A DNA stretch of 64,000 nt from Lachnospiraceae bacterium (GTDB lineage Bacteria > Bacillota > Clostridia > Lachnospirales > Lachnospiraceae), in the NCBI GenBank assembly GCA_900753305.1, contig CAADYR010000164.1, positions 5,831-69,830 on the forward strand, read 5' to 3'. This document shows, in pieces, positions 43,370 to 52,018 of this stretch (position 1 is its first letter; each line of letters begins with the position of its first letter). The notes below the pieces were generated by a model, which was given only the letters and a program-made list of their open reading frames with translations, had not been told where the DNA came from and made no database searches. Both the position numbers and the translations under genes were made by a program.

Positions 43370-44443
43370 CTACACCGTGATTACCTTGTGTCCCGCTGCC
43401 TTTAACAGCCTGTTCATAACTGCCTGTCCCATTCCTGTAGCGTCAAATGACTCCGAATACATATACTCTATATTTTCATCATCAAACTCCCGGAGGAATG
43501 TATAGAGTTGTCTGGCAATTGCCTCTTCATCATCACGGTCACCGGCTATTTTAACACTGTCAGCACGATAGGAGTCTGCCATATCGCTTGTGCCGATCAC
43601 ACCTGTCTTTTCTCCCTTTGCCATATGCAATGCAGTCTGTTCGTTAATGTAGGAAGCTACCTTGTCCGGATCACCTTCAACAATTGTCAGTTCACCTTTT
43701 GGTGCATAATGCCTGTATTTCATTCCCGGTGCTTTGGGACGCTGTTTGGAATCTGCCGACAGAATAGTCTGATCGATCTCTACTTGTCCAAGTACTTCAT
43801 TCAGCATCTCTTCCGTAATATATCCAGGTCGAAGAATCATGGGCTTCTCTCCTGTCAGATCAACGATAGTAGACTCCAATCCGATCTCCACTCCATCTCC
43901 ATCAATGATCATATCGATTCTTCCATCCATATCCTGTGCCACATATTTGGCAAGTGTAGGACTTGGTTTCCCGGATAAGTTTGCACTCGGTGCCGCTATA
44001 TATCCGCCTGCTTCTTTGATAAAAGCCATAGCAACAGGATGACTTGGCATTCTGACTGCTACCGTATCCAGTCCTCCGGTCGTCTGTGTCGGTACTTCAT
44101 CTGACTTTGGAAGGATCATGGTCAAAGGACCGGGCCAGAAATGCTCTGCCAGTTTATAGGCTTCCTTGGGTATCTGCTTCGTAATTCTGCCCAGATGCTC
44201 CATATCTGCAATATGAACGATCAAAGGATTGTCTGATGGTCTGCCTTTCGCAGCATAAATTTTACGGGAAGATTCCGGATTCAGTGCATCTCCTCCCAAT
44301 CCATATACTGTTTCTGTCGGAAAAGCGACCAGTCCACCATTCCTGATGATTTCTCCCGCCTCTTTTAAACGTGCCATAGCCTGTTTATGTGTTGCTTGAT
44401 TCTGCAGGCTCTCAACATCTACCTGCACTAATTTCGTATTCAT
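43370..44443 (-). CDS. tsaC: Threonylcarbamoyl-AMP synthase (Sua5 type)
   Basis: A 357-residue YrdC/Sua5 protein that makes threonylcarbamoyl-AMP for the t6A37 modification of tRNA. The YrdC core (GGLVAFPTETVYGLGGDA, KGRPSDNPLIVHI, WPGPLTMIL, APSANLSGKPSPT) fills residues ~20-215. The PGMKYRHYAP linker and a Rossmann-like C-terminal domain mark it as the long Sua5 type. Confidence 0.95.
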   Translation of the reverse strand: MNTKLVQVDVESLQNQATHKQAMARLKEAGEIIRNGGLVAFPTETVYGLGGDALNPESSRKIYAAKGRPSDNPLIVHIADMEHLGRITKQIPKEAYKLAEHFWPGPLTMILPKSDEVPTQTTGGLDTVAVRMPSHPVAMAFIKEAGGYIAAPSANLSGKPSPTLAKYVAQDMDGRIDMIIDGDGVEIGLESTIVDLTGEKPMILRPGYITEEMLNEVLGQVEIDQTILSADSKQRPKAPGMKYRHYAPKGELTIVEGDPDKVASYINEQTALHMAKGEKTGVIGTSDMADSYRADSVKIAGDRDDEEAIARQLYTFLREFDDENIEYMYSESFDATGMGQAVMNRLLKAAGHKVITV

Positions 44444-44523
44444 TGGTATCCTCGTTTCTATCTGTTATATTTACCAGTTCCATTCTAGCACACATCAATA
44501 AATTAGAAAAGCCGTAAACCCAA

Positions 44524-45234
44524 TCATGCCCCACTATTTATATAACGCATGATCCCCAAATGTATTGCCCAGGCTACCCTTTCCTGATAATCCTCAGATG
44601 TCAGCCTGTCAGCTTCTTCCCGATTGGACAGAAAACCACATTCTACAATAATAGTCGGTACTGTTGTTTTCTTTAAAATATAATAAGTACTGTTCTCTTT
44701 TGCCTCCCTCTCCTTTGCAGGCTGTAATGTTGCGATCATCTGTTCCTGCACAAGAAGCGCTGCCCTTTTTCCTTCCGCACTGTCGCGATAATAGAATACC
44801 TGCACACCGCTTACCGATTCCTCAGGATAACTGTTCTGATGTACACTGACTACCAACGCCGGTTTCGCACCTTCCATGATCGCCAGACGGTTCTTCATAT
44901 CATGTACCTTCTTATTGGAATCCGTCTCTTCATACAGTCCTTTATCCTCCTGTCTGGTCATTACAACTTCCATATCTTCCTGTTCCAGATATTTTTTAAG
45001 TTTCAAGGCTATTGCCAGATTCACATCTTTTTCAAGAGCACTGTTGATCGCGACCTTACCCGGATCATTCCCACCATGTCCCGGATCAATAACGATAGTA
45101 TGTCTGGTTTCTTTTGTCCCATTCTCTTTTAAGACACTTACATATTCTGCCGACTCTTTTACTACGATCAGAATAAACAATACCAGCAGGCAAGTCATAA
45201 CTATTCCAAGTATACGTCCCTGTTTTTCTCCCAT
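44524..45234 (-). CDS. N-acetylmuramoyl-L-alanine amidase
   Basis: A 236-residue Amidase_3 (CwlD/AmiC-like) protein. Residues ~8-24 form a membrane or signal segment (LGIVMTCLLVLFILIVV). Zinc ligands are in IDPGHGGNDPG, NSALEKDVNLA (Glu), VVSVHQNS and VECGFLSN. It cleaves the amide between N-acetylmuramate and L-alanine in peptidoglycan. In spore-formers CwlD of this size works on cortex; nothing else here proves sporulation. Confidence 0.9.
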   Translation of the reverse strand: MGEKQGRILGIVMTCLLVLFILIVVKESAEYVSVLKENGTKETRHTIVIDPGHGGNDPGKVAINSALEKDVNLAIALKLKKYLEQEDMEVVMTRQEDKGLYEETDSNKKVHDMKNRLAIMEGAKPALVVSVHQNSYPEESVSGVQVFYYRDSAEGKRAALLVQEQMIATLQPAKEREAKENSTYYILKKTTVPTIIVECGFLSNREEADRLTSEDYQERVAWAIHLGIMRYINSGA

Positions 45235-45277
45235 GATGACCTACACCATAAATATTTTCTTTTCTATTCTATGATAA

Positions 45278-45309
45278 AGGCAGACAATTCAGAAGTAAAT
45301 TGTCTGCCC
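45278..45309 (-). terminator. Terminator between GH18-like gene and amidase
   Basis: GGCAGACAATT pairs with AATTGTCTGCC around a 7-9 base loop; the T-run is weak (TTTATC). Confidence 0.6.
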
Positions 45310-45319
45310 CTTATATTTC

Positions 45320-47044
45320 TTAATCCAGTGTACCATTTACATACTGCTCAATGACATCCCAGACAGCCTTGTCCTCAATGCCGAGCTTCCATTCTGCCAC
45401 ACCGCCGATTCCCTGCGCCTTCATGACCTGAAGCTTGACCCTGATAGAATCGACATCCTCCAGCCAGCACTGAATGGTATTTCCATCCTTTTGATATTCC
45501 ACATAATTCTGGCAATATTCATCCAGCCATACAGGTTCCGTTCCAGAATTAGCAACCCAGGTTGCCTGCTGCGCCATTGTAAGTGTAGATGCCTTGGGTC
45601 CTTCGCTGGTACTCTCCCATACTCTTGTATAAAAAGGCAGTGCATTAATGATCTTTTCCGCAGGAACGCTCTCTTTCGTTCTGGTAATACCATTTTCCAC
45701 ATATGTGATGGAAGCATTCGGTCCTGCCTCGCCACAGCCTGCATAATATTCGTCATATCCCATGACTATCACATAGTCTACGACCATACCCTGTTCCTTA
45801 CGATTATAATGCGCTGTATACTCAGTTGGCACGTAATTATCCACTGATAATACAATTCCACGTTTATGTGTCTGAATCGATAATTCACGCAGGAACTGTA
45901 CAAAAGAAGCCCCTGCTCCGTCTCTCACCTTTTCAAAGTCAATATTGATGCCATCCAGACCATATGTATCTGCCTGCTGCATCAGATTGGCGATCAGATT
46001 TGCACGGTTGGCTGACGAAGACAGAAGTTCTTCAAAATCAATGTCCACGTCATATACGCTCTTACTGTCTACATCAGTGATCACTGCCCATACATCAGCT
46101 CCTGCAGCATGTGCCTGCTGTACATAAGAGGCTGATGCAATGCTTGTAAATCCTCCGGCATTATCATTGAGCCTGAACCATGTGGGTGCCACTACATTTA
46201 CTGCTTTTGATGCCCCAAGCACGCTTGAGAGATTACTGTTGGCTCCCTCTTCAAATACCTGATGGAATGCCATATTCACAATGCCATCTTTATGCAGACT
46301 GTTATAATTAAGTTCCAATGCATCTGTAACCGGCATTTGCTCAACCTGCATCCTGTCTGTAAGATATTTGTTCTCAACATAACCGATATACGCATCTGCT
46401 GACTTTACTTTCGTCCAGTTCTCCATTTCTTCCAGAATGGTCACACTGTCGCCTGCCTTGACTTCCTCCAGAATATCGCTCTTTATGCCGCCCTGATAAC
46501 GGATCTGGGTATTCTTCGTGAGTTTTGCCTGTGTCTGTGTCTCCCAGCTTGTATACACCTGCATATGTAAAGGTGCATCATAGAGTGTATATTCCATATT
46601 TACATAACGTTTCACATAATCCGCAGCAATATAAAGTACATCGCCTTCATATAACGCCGCTTTGTAATCAATGGAATTGCCAACTTCAGATATATAGATC
46701 ACATTACTTGCATCTCCAATATTTACCTTGAGCACATCTGTTGCCGTTGTATATAACAGCACCTGTTCCTGACTGTTTACATAGAAACGGTCTGTAAAAT
46801 ATTTTACGACTGTCGGTAAATCAAAATAGCATACGCCATCTATGAGTTTCGCCTTTTCCGGGATTATTTCATTCTGGAGAACGATCGCAATATCATCCTG
46901 TGTCTCCAGACCATAATATTCATTTAAATCTGCCTTTTCTTTAGAATAAGTAAATCTCTGTAACAGTTTGCCTCCAAATGCAACCGCTGCTATCACAACA
47001 ATAAGAACGATTGCCAGGAGAACCGGTATTATTTTCTTCTTCAT
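45320..47044 (-). CDS. GH18-like wall glycosidase with SH3 domain
   Basis: A 574-residue envelope protein. A membrane or signal segment lies at residues ~3-25 (KKIIPVLLAIVLIVVIAAVAF). Residues ~45-165 contain a copper-amine-oxidase-like pattern, residues ~170-230 an SH3b module (TKNTQIRYQGG, KAGDSVTILEEMENWTKV, GYVENKYL), and residues ~240-574 a GH18 barrel with the catalytic DGINIDFEKV near residue 350 and VIVMGYDEYY. It resembles the YdhD/YaaH/SleL spore cortex and wall-lysing enzymes. I chose the ATG at 47044, which has GGGGG upstream and starts the signal segment. Confidence 0.82.
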   Translation of the reverse strand: MKKKIIPVLLAIVLIVVIAAVAFGGKLLQRFTYSKEKADLNEYYGLETQDDIAIVLQNEIIPEKAKLIDGVCYFDLPTVVKYFTDRFYVNSQEQVLLYTTATDVLKVNIGDASNVIYISEVGNSIDYKAALYEGDVLYIAADYVKRYVNMEYTLYDAPLHMQVYTSWETQTQAKLTKNTQIRYQGGIKSDILEEVKAGDSVTILEEMENWTKVKSADAYIGYVENKYLTDRMQVEQMPVTDALELNYNSLHKDGIVNMAFHQVFEEGANSNLSSVLGASKAVNVVAPTWFRLNDNAGGFTSIASASYVQQAHAAGADVWAVITDVDSKSVYDVDIDFEELLSSSANRANLIANLMQQADTYGLDGINIDFEKVRDGAGASFVQFLRELSIQTHKRGIVLSVDNYVPTEYTAHYNRKEQGMVVDYVIVMGYDEYYAGCGEAGPNASITYVENGITRTKESVPAEKIINALPFYTRVWESTSEGPKASTLTMAQQATWVANSGTEPVWLDEYCQNYVEYQKDGNTIQCWLEDVDSIRVKLQVMKAQGIGGVAEWKLGIEDKAVWDVIEQYVNGTLD

Positions 47045-47532
47045 TCGGTTACCCCCAATCGTTCTCATTATAGCAGACAATCTGTATATCGTCATTACCA
47101 AATTATCCAAATTTTATTTTACGTAAAAATTATTTTACTTCCTTATATTTCCTTTTATACCTGCCGACATATACTATGTATAGAGGGGCCTCTATCCGGA
47201 CAGACTTTACTGCCGGGTATCATATATCGGTCGGTATACATTCTTTGCTAAAATACCAAAAGAATTTTGCGTGATATATAAATTATTTTAGCAAAAGATG
47301 TCAGAACATGTACCTATTATTCCCAAAATGTTGTATAATGGATTTATGAAAAGCTTATGTTTGATAAATACTATAGAATAACCTATAAGCGATTCTTTAA
47401 GACCACTTACGCCAATAAGTGGTAATAGTTCAACATTTTTGCAACTGCTACAGCCTCCTGTCTGTACCTGATTTGTTCTTTACATCACCTTACACAAGCA
47501 TTATTAGCATAACTGTTCATATTATGCAATTC

Positions 47533-47571
47533 AAATGTAAAAACTCATACTGAAATGTAAAAACTCGTACT
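47533..47571 (+). repeat. Two tandem 19-bp repeats
   Basis: AAATGTAAAAACTCATACT (47533-47551) and AAATGTAAAAACTCGTACT (47553-47571) differ by one base and sit 20 bases apart. The period of two helical turns suggests a repeated protein-binding site. Confidence 0.6.
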
Positions 47572-47642
47572 CTTTTGACAGGGAAGCATTTGCAAAATAA
47601 CAACAAATTTATTAATTTTTCGCAAACAGTTAGACAGTACTA

Positions 47643-47669
47643 TTGACTTAGTACCTTTCACAGTATAAT
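47643..47669 (+). promoter_or_regulatory. Probable promoter of mecA
   Basis: TATAAT (47664-47669) is preceded by TTGACT 15 bases away, or TATTGA 17 bases away. A small hairpin (AAGACTT-GAAG-AAGTCTT) follows in the leader. Confidence 0.55.
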
Positions 47670-47732
47670 ATATGTGGAAAGACTTGAAGAAGTCTTGACT
47701 GCTGTAATATCAAATAGTGAGGATGTGATATT

Positions 47733-48530
47733 ATGAAAATTGAAAAAGTAAATGATCATCAGATTCGTTGTACCCTGACCAAAGCGGATTTAGCAGACCG
47801 CGAACTGAAAATCAGTGAACTGGCATACGGTACCGAAAAAGCCAAGAGCCTGTTCCGTGACATGATGCAGCAGGCATCTTATGAATTCGGATTTGATGCT
47901 GAAGATATACCGCTTATGATAGAGGCTATTCCACTTAACTCCGAATGTATCGTACTCGTTATTACCAAAGTCGAAGATCCTGAGGAACTGGATACCAGAT
48001 TCTCAAAATTCGCTCCTTCCGTACACGATGAGGACGGTGAAGATGACGAAGATGAAGCAGGCAACAATCTTGACTCCGTACTTCAGAGTCTCTCTGATGG
48101 TGCCGATGATGTTCTTGATCTCTTTAAGAAGATCCACGATGCCAAGGTACCTGATCCCGCAGCAGATGCAGCTCAGGCATTAACTTCTAATGCCCCGTCT
48201 GTCAAACCACAGTCCAGTGATGTAAAGTCATCTGTAGCTCTGACTCGTATCTACTCATTCGATTCTCTGAATCTCGTAGCGAGACTGGCACACGTACTGA
48301 TCCAGTACTATAACGGCAGGAATTCTTTATACAAAAATGACAGGGCATCCACTTATATGCTGGTTGTAACACAATCTGAACACACACCGGAAGAATTCAA
48401 CAAGATCTGCAATATGCTCTCTGAATATGGCAATCCTGAGAAATTCGTTTCCGCAAGTGAAGCATATATGGAAGAACATTTTGAGCCGGTCATTATGGAT
48501 AAGGCCATACAGGCATTGTCACTTTGTTAG
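47733..48530 (+). CDS. mecA: MecA-type Clp adaptor protein
   Basis: A 265-residue MecA family protein. The N-terminal domain (KIEKVNDHQIRCTLTKADLADREL, ELAYGTEKAKSLFRDMM) recognises targets, an acidic linker (EDGEDDEDE, residues ~100-115) follows, and the C-terminal domain (TRIYSFDSLNLVARLAHVL, LYKNDRASTYMLV) binds ClpC. MecA delivers substrates to ClpCP; its N-terminus binds unfolded or specific targets such as ComK in Bacillus. The long 5' region suggests strong regulation. GAGGA site. Confidence 0.9.
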   Translation: MKIEKVNDHQIRCTLTKADLADRELKISELAYGTEKAKSLFRDMMQQASYEFGFDAEDIPLMIEAIPLNSECIVLVITKVEDPEELDTRFSKFAPSVHDEDGEDDEDEAGNNLDSVLQSLSDGADDVLDLFKKIHDAKVPDPAADAAQALTSNAPSVKPQSSDVKSSVALTRIYSFDSLNLVARLAHVLIQYYNGRNSLYKNDRASTYMLVVTQSEHTPEEFNKICNMLSEYGNPEKFVSASEAYMEEHFEPVIMDKAIQALSLC

Positions 48531-48580
48531 AATAAATGAATAAGGCAGAAACAGCGTACTGGCATGTACACTGCATAAAA

Positions 48581-48616
48581 AAACTGTGGCGAAGATATCT
48601 TCGCCACAGTTTTTAT
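48581..48616. terminator. Bidirectional terminator after mecA
   Basis: A perfect palindrome, ACTGTGGCGAAG-ATAT-CTTCGCCACAGT, with A and T runs on both sides; it ends both mecA and the opposing DUF1858 gene. Confidence 0.93.
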
Positions 48617-48622
48617 TTATTA

Positions 48623-48817
48623 TTAGTCAAGCTTTGCAATCTCTTCCATAAGGGAATCAATATCCATTCCATGTACCATGGCAGCCTCTTCAAGAGACTC
48701 ACCCTGTGCGGAAGGGCATCCCAGACAATGCATACCTGCGTTCATCAAAATTGGTGCAATTTCAGGCTTAGTTCTTAAGATCTCACCAATTGTCATTTCT
48801 TTGGTTATTGTAGCCAT
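48623..48817 (-). CDS. DUF1858 domain protein
   Basis: A 64-residue protein matching the DUF1858 family: TIGEILRTKPEIAPILMNAGMHCLGCPSAQGESLEEAA. The CxxC pair at HCLGC may bind metal or act in redox chemistry. Relatives form the N-terminus of ScdA/RIC iron-sulfur repair proteins; a function for the free-standing form is not known. Good AGGAGG site. It is back-to-back with the ferredoxin gene. Confidence 0.88.
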   Translation of the reverse strand: MATITKEMTIGEILRTKPEIAPILMNAGMHCLGCPSAQGESLEEAAMVHGMDIDSLMEEIAKLD

Positions 48818-49039
48818 CCGTTTATCCTCCTATATTTCTATCAATCATACGTACTTATAAAGTTACATTCGTTTTCCACTATAATACTTTATGAAAGCAA
48901 AAGCAAGTACTCCTTTATTTTTAACAAAATTTTCATAAATTATTATAGCTTTGACCCGATTGTACAATATTAAATACTTTACTCATTTTTTATATTCTGG
49001 TGCTTGTATTTTAGATACTTTTATATTAAAATATAAGAA

Positions 49040-49059
49040 ATTGATAAGTATTTATCAAT
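49040..49059 (+). promoter_or_regulatory. Palindromic operator-like site before ferredoxin
   Basis: ATTGATAA-GTAT-TTATCAAT, 8-bp arms with a 4-base centre, about 40 bases before the ferredoxin start. Crp/Fnr-type proteins bind similar layouts, but the site is not a canonical FNR box. Not proven. Confidence 0.5.
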
Positions 49060-49099
49060 CGGCTGTGACTTTTTAATTGATATAAGGAGGTATTTTATT

Positions 49100-49270
49100 A
49101 TGGCATACAAGATTTCTGATGCTTGTGTTTGTTGTGGAGCTTGTGAAGCTCAGTGCCCAGTTGGAGCAATCAGCATGGGTGATGGCAAATTCGAAATCGA
49201 CGCTGATAAGTGCATCGATTGCGGTTCTTGCGCAGGTGCCTGTCCTACAGGTTCTATCGACCAGGCTTAA
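49100..49270 (+). CDS. 2[4Fe-4S] ferredoxin
   Basis: A 56-residue clostridial-type ferredoxin. Eight cysteines in two motifs, C9-x2-C12-x2-C15-x3-C19-P and C38-x2-C41-x2-C44-x3-C48-P, bind two [4Fe-4S] clusters; an extra C11 is present. It carries low-potential electrons for hydrogenase, Rnf or oxidoreductases in anaerobes. AAGGAGG precedes the ATG by 9 bases. Below the size of most gene calls, but the protein is unmistakable. Confidence 0.97.
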   Translation: MAYKISDACVCCGACEAQCPVGAISMGDGKFEIDADKCIDCGSCAGACPTGSIDQA

Positions 49271-49299
49271 TTAAATAATTTCGTACATATTGTACGTAA

Positions 49300-49335
49300 A
49301 ATGACCTTGGAGCATTTGTTCCAAGGTCATTTTTA
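49300..49335. terminator. Bidirectional terminator after ferredoxin
   Basis: AATGACCTTGGA pairs with TCCAAGGTCATT around GCATTTGT and is followed by TTTTT; it also serves the MerR-type gene. Confidence 0.9.
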
Positions 49336-50094
49336 TTACTTTGCTTCTGCTTTTTTCCAGAATTTAAAATCCTTTTTTACTGACTTTGTCTTTCCTCTAT
49401 ACTGGCCAAGGAGCTCGTCCACTTTCTTATAATGTTCTTCCTGAGCCTTTCTCTTCTCCTCCTCTCTGGCATTTTCCCGTTCCTCTGCCAGTCTGAACTG
49501 ATAATCCAGCTCTTTGCACATATCATCCCGAAGGTTTACAGACAGTGCATCCAACAACTTCTCATTACTCTGCTCTACTGCATCCTGGATCATTTTTTGC
49601 AATAAATATTGCATTCTGATATATTTTTCTTCCTTTTCTTTCTCATTTTCCAATAGTTTGGCACTTTCCTTCATCTTCAAGGCAATTTGTTGTTTTTCTG
49701 CGGGTGTAACCTTCTTCTCTCTTACTTCGATCATATGATTTTCCTTCCAATTAATTGTTTCTGCCGGTTTCAATGGAATAACTTTCATTTCCCCATTCCT
49801 GCTGATCTTAGTCAGTTGTTTCTGTGCAAAAGGATTCCCTGACTTCATATCCTCATCTGCCTCCCCACTCTCAGTATCCAACACCATCTTCACAGCCTTT
49901 AACTGCAGTCCCTGGTCTTTTAGTTTTTTGATCGCAATGAATTTATCAATGTCCTCCTGCGTGTATATCCTGTGTCCCTGCTCATTACGCTTGATCGGTA
50001 ACTGCAGCTCCTCTTCCCAGTATCTTAATACATGTGATTCTACATGCACTTCTTTTGCAGCCTCATTAATCAAATAATTCTTTTCTTTGACCAT
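49336..50094 (-). CDS. MerR-type protein with coiled coil (RacA-like)
   Basis: A 252-residue protein. The N-terminal ~75 residues hold a MerR helix-turn-helix (YLINEAAKEVHVESHVLRYWEEEL, GHRIYTQEDIDKFIAIKKLKDQGLQLK), and the rest is a long Lys/Glu coiled coil ending in a strongly basic tail. This layout matches RacA-type chromosome-anchoring or regulatory proteins of sporulating Firmicutes; I cannot tell whether it regulates genes or organises DNA. Strong GGAGG site. Ends at the shared terminator. Confidence 0.75.
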   Translation of the reverse strand: MVKEKNYLINEAAKEVHVESHVLRYWEEELQLPIKRNEQGHRIYTQEDIDKFIAIKKLKDQGLQLKAVKMVLDTESGEADEDMKSGNPFAQKQLTKISRNGEMKVIPLKPAETINWKENHMIEVREKKVTPAEKQQIALKMKESAKLLENEKEKEEKYIRMQYLLQKMIQDAVEQSNEKLLDALSVNLRDDMCKELDYQFRLAEERENAREEEKRKAQEEHYKKVDELLGQYRGKTKSVKKDFKFWKKAEAK

Positions 50095-50163
50095 GGTCTT
50101 ACCTCCTGTTTTATATCAACACATTAAAAATGCTTATGAACTTTTATATACAATGATTGGGAT

Positions 50164-50200
50164 AAAAAAAGAGAATAAAGCTCCGTGCTTTACTCTCTTG
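50164..50200 (-). terminator. Terminator of dnaB
   Basis: AAGAGAGTAAAGC pairs with GCTTTATTCTCTT around ACGG-type loop, followed by a run of T on the minus strand. Confidence 0.88.
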
Positions 50201-50220
50201 TGTGTTTTACTCTTATTTAT

Positions 50221-51558
50221 CTACCGCGCCAAATTCGCAAATTGTGTATAATCAGGCAGCCAAGCCAGATTTACAGTACCAATGGCACCATTTCTCTGTT
50301 TGGCAAGAATAATCTCTGCCACATTCTTCAATTCAGTATCTTTGTTATAATAATCATCACGGTATATGAACATTACCACATCTGCATCCTGCTCAATCGC
50401 CCCTGATTCACGCAGGTCAGACAACATTGGTCTGTGGTCAGGTCTTTGTTCTACAGCTCGAGAAAGCTGCGATAATGCGATCACAGGGACATGTAACTCT
50501 CTTGCCAGAGCTTTCAGGGAACGTGATATATCTGAAATCTCCTGCTGTCTGGACTCTGTTTTGCCAGAACCCGACATTAATTGCAGGTAGTCGATAATAA
50601 TCATCTGAAGGTCATACTCCAATTTGAATTTACGGCATTTGGAACGCAGTTCACCAATACTGATACCCGGGGTATCATCTATCAAAAGCTTGGATTTACC
50701 AATAATATCCGCACTTTCAATCAGTCTTTCCCACTCATCATCTTTCATATTACCGGTTCTGATCGCCTGGGAATTTACTTTTGATTCCAGTGATAACAGA
50801 CGGTTTACCAACTGTTCCTTTGACATTTCCAATGAAAAGATTGCAACTGCTTTGCCATCTTTAAATGCCACATGTTGCGCAATATTCAGGACAAAAGCCG
50901 TCTTGCCCATAGAAGGTCTGGCCGCCACCAGAATCAGATCCGAAGGCTGAAATCCTGCTGTTTTATAATCCAGATCTATGAATCCGGAAGCAATACCTGT
51001 AACAGCTCCCTTCTGTTTGGAAGCCTCCTCTATCATATTCATGGCATTCATTACAACCTGTCTGATCGGCACAAAATCTCCATTATTACGCTTTTGTGCA
51101 ATATCAAAAACTTTTTTTTCTGTTTCTTCCAACAGAACTTCCAGTGTTTCTTTCTGGCTGTAACAATTATTGGCAATTTCCTCATTTACCTTGATCAGTT
51201 TACGAAGAACCGATTTCTCAGCCACGATATTTGCATAATATTTAATATTCGCTGATGTCGGAACTGTCTCCATAATATCACGGATATATTCCAGACTGTA
51301 GATTTCAGGGGGAACCGCCTTTTCCTTTAATCTGTCCTGAAGTGTGATCAGATCCACCGGTTTTCCCTCATCATTAAGCTCAACCATGGTATCAAACAGG
51401 ATTCCATACTGTTTGCCGTAGAAATCATCACCATTGATCTGTTCACTGGCTATTGTTATGGCTTCTCTGTCCATTAGCATAGCACCAATGACCGACTGTT
51501 CTGCCTCAATGCTATGTGGCAATACACGCTTTAATATTGCCTCATCCATTTCTGCCAT
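50221..51558 (-). CDS. dnaB: Replicative DNA helicase
   Basis: A 445-residue hexameric DnaB helicase. The N-terminal domain begins RVLPHSIEAEQSVIGAMLMD; the RecA-like domain has Walker A AARPSMGKTAFVL near residue 205, Walker B MIIIDYLQLM, and the Gln-rich ISDISRSLKALARELHVPVIALSQLSR. The loader DnaC is not in the window. AGGAGG site. Third gene of gdpP-rplI-dnaB. Confidence 0.97.
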   Translation of the reverse strand: MAEMDEAILKRVLPHSIEAEQSVIGAMLMDREAITIASEQINGDDFYGKQYGILFDTMVELNDEGKPVDLITLQDRLKEKAVPPEIYSLEYIRDIMETVPTSANIKYYANIVAEKSVLRKLIKVNEEIANNCYSQKETLEVLLEETEKKVFDIAQKRNNGDFVPIRQVVMNAMNMIEEASKQKGAVTGIASGFIDLDYKTAGFQPSDLILVAARPSMGKTAFVLNIAQHVAFKDGKAVAIFSLEMSKEQLVNRLLSLESKVNSQAIRTGNMKDDEWERLIESADIIGKSKLLIDDTPGISIGELRSKCRKFKLEYDLQMIIIDYLQLMSGSGKTESRQQEISDISRSLKALARELHVPVIALSQLSRAVEQRPDHRPMLSDLRESGAIEQDADVVMFIYRDDYYNKDTELKNVAEIILAKQRNGAIGTVNLAWLPDYTQFANLAR

Positions 51559-51571
51559 AGCAAGTCCTCCT

Positions 51572-52018
51572 TTATACGCTTTCTACTTTAACACGAAGCG
51601 TAGCAGTAACCTTGGGATGAAGCTTAACTGTTACTTCATATGTACCAATTGCCTTAATAGCATCCGGCATCTGTAATTTCTTTTTATCAATTTCTTTACC
51701 GTATTGTTCCTTTACAGCAGTCACAATTTCCTTGGATGAAATAGAGCCAAAAGTCTTGCCGCCTTCTCCTGATTTCAGACCTACCTTAACCAGCATTTCC
51801 TCTATTTCTTTTGAGAAAGCTACAGCATCTTCATACTGTTCTTTTGCGATTTTGGCCTCATTTGCTTTCTGAAGCTTCAAATTGTTCATATTTGCACTGG
51901 TTGCTTCTACACCTAATTTTCTCGGGAGAATGAAATTTCTTGCGTAACCTTCACTTAATTCCACTGTATCTCCCTTTTTACCAACAGATTTTACATCCTG
52001 TAATAAGATAACCTTCAT
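51572..52018 (-). CDS. rplI: 50S ribosomal protein L9
   Basis: A 148-residue L9 with the conserved N-terminus KVILLQDVKSVGKKGDTVELSEGYARNFI, the long central helix and the C-terminal domain (KTFGSISSKEI). Its ATG overlaps the gdpP stop by one base (TAATG), so L9 is coupled to gdpP. Confidence 0.97.
   Translation of the reverse strand: MKVILLQDVKSVGKKGDTVELSEGYARNFILPRKLGVEATSANMNNLKLQKANEAKIAKEQYEDAVAFSKEIEEMLVKVGLKSGEGGKTFGSISSKEIVTAVKEQYGKEIDKKKLQMPDAIKAIGTYEVTVKLHPKVTATLRVKVESV

Larger units (their letters stand above)
47111..47732. other. 620-bp regulatory spacer upstream of mecA
   Basis: No coding sequence supported. It holds a perfect 12-bp inverted repeat (47244-47255 with 47284-47295, TTTGCTAAAATA), an 8-bp one (ACCACTTA / TAAGTGGT near 47402-47423), the tandem repeat listed next and a promoter close to mecA. 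A TATAAT at 47334-47339 lacks a good -35. Confidence 0.5.

Noticed and set aside
47533..47571. Start of a CRISPR array
   Set aside because: Two units only with a single-base gap; no spacers of CRISPR length and no cas genes.
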